Source: an uncultured Bacteroidales bacterium
GTDB lineage: Bacteria > Bacteroidota > Bacteroidia > Bacteroidales > UBA932
DNA length: 64,000 nucleotides
Direction of reading: 5' to 3'
Assembly (NCBI GenBank): GCA_944322605.1
Contig: CALUPD010000021.1
Span: 1 to 64,000 of the forward strand
Below the pieces are notes generated by a model that had not been told where the DNA came from, made no database searches, and saw nothing but the letters and a program-made list of their open reading frames with translations. This document shows positions 61,388 through 64,000 of the stretch, in pieces. The number at the start of each line of letters is the position of its first letter. Position 1 is the first letter of the stretch. Made by a program: the position numbers and the translations under genes.

Positions 61388-61419
61388 TTTGCTCCGCTTT
61401 CCGCTTCTTGCTATTTTTG
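61388..61419 (+). promoter_or_regulatory. Promoter of the CPBP-manA-hslR operon
   Basis: TTTG at 61388-61391, 20 bases, then TATTTTTG at 61412-61419, a full consensus match 28 bases before the ATG at 61448. Confidence 0.65.
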
Positions 61420-61447
61420 CCGGGAATATTCTACAAAATTAGAAAAA

Positions 61448-62314
61448 ATGACGAAAATCCTTTTGCCAGTCAGGCATTATTTGCCGGATATATTGCAGAG
61501 CGCGTTTCTTGCATTGATAATGTTCGCTTTTTGCGGCAATCTTATCGCAGCCGCGCTGCTTATGCTTTTAGGAGATTCGGTCTCTTTTGAAATAAAGGTA
61601 TTCATATCGGATATCATTTCTTTTGTCCCTGCATTGGCCTTTGCTGTTGCGGCAAGTTCGAGGAATGCCCGCCGCGCTGTCGCGGCATGCAGTGAAAGCG
61701 GACAGGCCTGCGGCGATGCTGCTCCGGAAAGCAAGTCCGCGCATGGAAAAGGGACCGCCGTGGTTTATGGACTTTTGGCCGTTCTTGTCATTGCCCTCCA
61801 GGTACTGCTTGAGCCGTTGTCGGTTTTCGTGGATACGCCTGAATATCTTGAATCCCTTATAGAACAAATGACGAACGGAGGGATAATATCTTTTTTCGCC
61901 ATAGCCGTTCTTCCTGCGTTTTTCGAAGAATACCTGTTCCGTGGAATAATCCTCAGGGGGCTGCTGTCCAAATATGCCCCGTCTTTGGCCATAATCGTTT
62001 CATCTTTGTTGTTCGCCATAGTTCATTTCAATGTGTTTCAGGCAATACCTGCATTTGTAATAGGATGCGTGATGGGCTGGGTGTTTTGGAAGACAGGTTC
62101 AATATGCATGACAATGTTCATGCATTTTGCCAATAACGGCTTCAGCTTCATGGTATCGCGTTTGAGCAGGTCGTATTTTCCGGAAGCGGAATATTCATGG
62201 GAAATCATAGAAAATACCGCCGTTTCGGTAATATTGTATATCTTTATGTTCGCATTGGCTGCGGCCATAATTTTGTTTTTAAATAAGAAATTGACAGTCA
62301 GGAACAATGGTTAA
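61448..62314 (+). CDS. CPBP-family intramembrane glutamic endopeptidase
   Basis: 288 residues from the ATG at 61448. Multi-pass membrane protein with the CAAX-protease (Abi/CPBP) motifs: PAFFEEYLFRGIILRGL (EExxxR), LLFAIVHFNVFQAIPAF (FxxxH) and MFMHFANNGFSF (HxxxN). Members cleave membrane proteins or peptides; the substrate is unknown. It overlaps manA by eight bases. Confidence 0.9.
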   Translation: MTKILLPVRHYLPDILQSAFLALIMFAFCGNLIAAALLMLLGDSVSFEIKVFISDIISFVPALAFAVAASSRNARRAVAACSESGQACGDAAPESKSAHGKGTAVVYGLLAVLVIALQVLLEPLSVFVDTPEYLESLIEQMTNGGIISFFAIAVLPAFFEEYLFRGIILRGLLSKYAPSLAIIVSSLLFAIVHFNVFQAIPAFVIGCVMGWVFWKTGSICMTMFMHFANNGFSFMVSRLSRSYFPEAEYSWEIIENTAVSVILYIFMFALAAAIILFLNKKLTVRNNG

Positions 62315-63443
62315 GAAATCGTTATATCCTCTTAAATTCGGCCCGATTCCTGGAGAAAGGGTATGGGGCGGAGATTATCTGAAGAAAAAGCTTTTCCAGG
62401 ATAGCGAAAATTCCCTTCCAATAGGGGAGAGCCTTGACTTGTGCGGATTGGAAGGGGAAAGCACCGCCGTGGTCAATGGTTTCCTTGCCGGCAATACGAT
62501 AGACGAGGTTATAGAAACATATTTGGGCGATGTCGTAGGGGACGACAAGTACGACAGGTTCGGAAACCTTCTTCCAATCATCGTAAAAAGGCTGGATGTC
62601 AAGGATTATTTGTCGATACAGGTTCATCCTGACAACCTTACGGCAATGGAAAGGTATGAAAGCTACGGCAAAAACGAGATGTGGTACATAATGGACGCAG
62701 ATCCCGATGCCGTTCTGTATCTCGGCCTTAAAAGGGACTCTTCCGCTTCGGAAGTATATGAAAAATGCAAGGACGGAACCATTTCCGCTCTGCTTAACAA
62801 GGTGAAGCCTAAACGCGGCGAGTATTATCTGATAAAAAGCGGCTGCATCCATTCCTGCCACGGAGTGAGGCTCGTGGAAATCAGCCAGGCGAGCGATATA
62901 ACATACAGGCTGTACGATTGGGAAAAAGAAAAGGAAAAGTCCGGAATTCCTTTTGCAAGAAGGGAAACTCATCTTGACGAGAGCATCGACATCATTGATT
63001 ACAATAAATACGATGTGGACTCGAACAGGTTCTTCCCGGAAAATGCCATCGAGGGGAAAAACGGATCCGGAAGGCAGGATATTATCGAATGCACGCCTGA
63101 TTCGGGCCTGCTTGTTTTCGATACTCAGGATTACATAGTAAGGCAGCTTGATCTTGACGGTCCGGTACGTGTGTTTACGGATAAGTTCGATAGTTTCATA
63201 GTTTATATATGCCTTTCAGGGTCGGCGGATATTCTTTATGGCGGAGAGAAAATCCGGCTTTCGGACGGTGAAACGGCATTGGTTCCGGCTGCGGCTGATG
63301 ATTTTTTGATCTCCCCGTGCGGAAACGCATGCAGGTTAATGGAATGCTATCTTCCCAAGATGGAAGAAATTGATGATTATATCAATCCTGGAGCGTCTCC
63401 TTTCAATGAAGACGACAAGGAATCGTATGACTTTGACGCGTAG
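62307..63443 (+). CDS. manA: Mannose-6-phosphate isomerase, class I
   Basis: 378 residues. PLKFGPIPGERVWGGDYL starts it, SIQVHPDNLTA and GKNEMWYIMDA contain the zinc-binding His and Glu, and IKSGCIHSCHGVRLVEI the later His. The cupin-like C-terminal part (GETALVPAA) is complete. It interconverts mannose-6-phosphate and fructose-6-phosphate, feeding GDP-mannose for surface sugars. It is the second gene of the CPBP-manA-hslR run. Confidence 0.93.
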   Translation: MVKKSLYPLKFGPIPGERVWGGDYLKKKLFQDSENSLPIGESLDLCGLEGESTAVVNGFLAGNTIDEVIETYLGDVVGDDKYDRFGNLLPIIVKRLDVKDYLSIQVHPDNLTAMERYESYGKNEMWYIMDADPDAVLYLGLKRDSSASEVYEKCKDGTISALLNKVKPKRGEYYLIKSGCIHSCHGVRLVEISQASDITYRLYDWEKEKEKSGIPFARRETHLDESIDIIDYNKYDVDSNRFFPENAIEGKNGSGRQDIIECTPDSGLLVFDTQDYIVRQLDLDGPVRVFTDKFDSFIVYICLSGSADILYGGEKIRLSDGETALVPAAADDFLISPCGNACRLMECYLPKMEEIDDYINPGASPFNEDDKESYDFDA

Positions 63444-63449
63444 GACTAT

Positions 63450-63845
63450 ATGGAAGCATTATCACAAACGAGGGTAGACAAGTATCTTTGGGCTATCAGA
63501 GTGTTCAAGACACGTTCCGATGCCGCCGAAGCATGCAAGACGAATAAGGTCAAAGTCAACGGAAGCGAAGCAAAGCCTTCCAAGGAAATCAAGACGGGGG
63601 ACATAATCGAAGCAAGGAAGGGCAGCGTGCATTATTTATACGAGGTTGTTTCTCCTGTCGACAAGCGGCAGGGCGCTGCCAATGTCCATATGTATGCCAA
63701 AGACATAACGCCTCAGGAAGAACTGGATAAATTGAATGTTCCCGTCGAGATGGTATTTATGAAAAGGGACAGGGGCACTGGCCGTCCTACCAAGAAGGAG
63801 AGGCGGCTCATAGACAAGCTTATGGATGAAGGATGGGATAATTGA
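63450..63845 (+). CDS. hslR: S4-domain RNA-binding protein, HslR (Hsp15) type
   Basis: 131 residues. An S4 domain, RVDKYLWAIRVFKTRSDAAEACKTNKVKVNGSEAKPSK (here in parts: RVDKYLWAIRVFKTRSDA), is followed by a basic tail with RGTGRPTKKERRLIDKL. This matches Hsp15, which rescues 50S subunits carrying nascent peptidyl-tRNA after abortive translation. It comes six bases after manA and ends the operon. Confidence 0.88.
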   Translation: MEALSQTRVDKYLWAIRVFKTRSDAAEACKTNKVKVNGSEAKPSKEIKTGDIIEARKGSVHYLYEVVSPVDKRQGAANVHMYAKDITPQEELDKLNVPVEMVFMKRDRGTGRPTKKERRLIDKLMDEGWDN

Positions 63846-63874
63846 GGCTGTTTCCTGAATTACCGGATTGCCAT

Positions 63875-63926
63875 AAAAGAAAAGACTGCGACAGAAATAT
63901 TGTTTTCCGGCACAGTCTTTCTTTTG
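63875..63926. terminator. Bidirectional terminator between hslR and tRNA-His
   Basis: AAAAGAaAAGACTG pairs with CAGTCTTTCTTTT, with T-rich 3' flanks on both strands. It stands between convergent genes. Confidence 0.75.
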
Positions 63927-63933
63927 TAGTTTG

Positions 63934-64000
63934 GGTGGAAGATGGGGTTCGAACCCACGACCTCTGGTGCCACAAACCAGCGCTCTAACCAACTGAGCTA
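63934..64000 (-). tRNA. tRNA-His (anticodon GTG), 5' end beyond the window
   Basis: On the minus strand the sequence gives TAGCTCAGTTGGTTAGAGCG (D-arm), the anticodon arm CTGGT-TTGTGGC-ACCAG with GTG at 63973-63971, the T-arm GTGGGTTCGAACCCCAT and the 3' acceptor CTTCCAC with discriminator C, as required for His. The 5' acceptor strand is outside the window. Confidence 0.93.

Overview
The window looks like a chromosomal segment of a Bacteroidales bacterium (phylum Bacteroidota). The sequence evidence is repeated promoters of the Bacteroidota type (TTTG, 19-20 bases, TAnnTTTG), start codons that mostly lack Shine-Dalgarno sequences, many lipoproteins with a Bacteroidota-style lipobox, a BACON-domain protein, a DUF5723-like outer-membrane protein, a BT_3928-like DoxX protein, and an isoleucyl-tRNA synthetase with the GIHH form of the HIGH motif. 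I cannot assign a genus. Almost the whole window is core housekeeping DNA. The only mobile-element gene is the tail of an IS30-type transposase at the left edge. There is no CRISPR array, prophage or rRNA operon.

Layout. 1-4949: IS30 transposase end, then a large lipoprotein, a DUF5723-like beta-barrel protein and a MATE exporter (+). 4925-8922: a five-gene leftward operon engB-prs-nadE-small membrane protein-der. 9077-14699: rightward xseA-xseB-ribF, greA-HIT, a thioredoxin-like lipoprotein and tsaB. 14712-16657: leftward cvpA and a TolC-like protein. 16768-21805: rightward ileS, guanine deaminase, a TraR/DksA-like protein and lspA. 22176-30473: leftward lysS-trmH-aroE-ssb-purA-MFS-dxs. 30634-32382: recJ (+). 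32538-39532: leftward rluB-era-parC-aroK and a BACON/HAF-repeat lipoprotein. 39887-46581: leftward AIR-synthase-like gene, menG, cls, a second thioredoxin-like lipoprotein, a pyruvate carboxylase B-like protein and a gamma-carbonic anhydrase. 46657: tRNA-Leu. 47183-51727: rightward ispF, flippase, two unknown genes and a D-2-hydroxyacid dehydrogenase. 51802-57852: leftward tmk, DoxX-like, murB, C69 peptidase and an HI0933-like flavoprotein. 57928-60890: rightward folP-purB-yjjG. 61001: ftsB/divIC-like (-). 61448-63845: rightward CPBP protease, manA and hslR, then a partial tRNA-His (-).

Functional themes are ribosome assembly and translation (der, engB, era, rluB, trmH, tsaB, ileS, lysS), DNA metabolism (xseAB, recJ, ssb, parC, tmk), nucleotide and cofactor synthesis (prs, nadE, purA, purB, ribF, folP, menG, dxs, ispF) and the envelope (lspA, murB, cls, cvpA, flippase, many lipoproteins).

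The most unusual content is between genes. Three arrays (about 21.8, 33.9 and 39.6 kb) share one design: conserved arms (AAGCCGAG-n-GCAG on one side, TGCCgAGGCG on the other) around a palindrome whose sequence differs from array to array while its two halves stay complementary. This looks like a dispersed, hairpin-constrained repeat family. Other points of interest are two divergent promoters overlapping over about 36 bp between cvpA and ileS, a greA leader with a terminator-like hairpin just after the promoter, two TlpA-like lipoproteins without redox cysteines, and a carboxylase whose biotin-type domain lacks the expected lysine.
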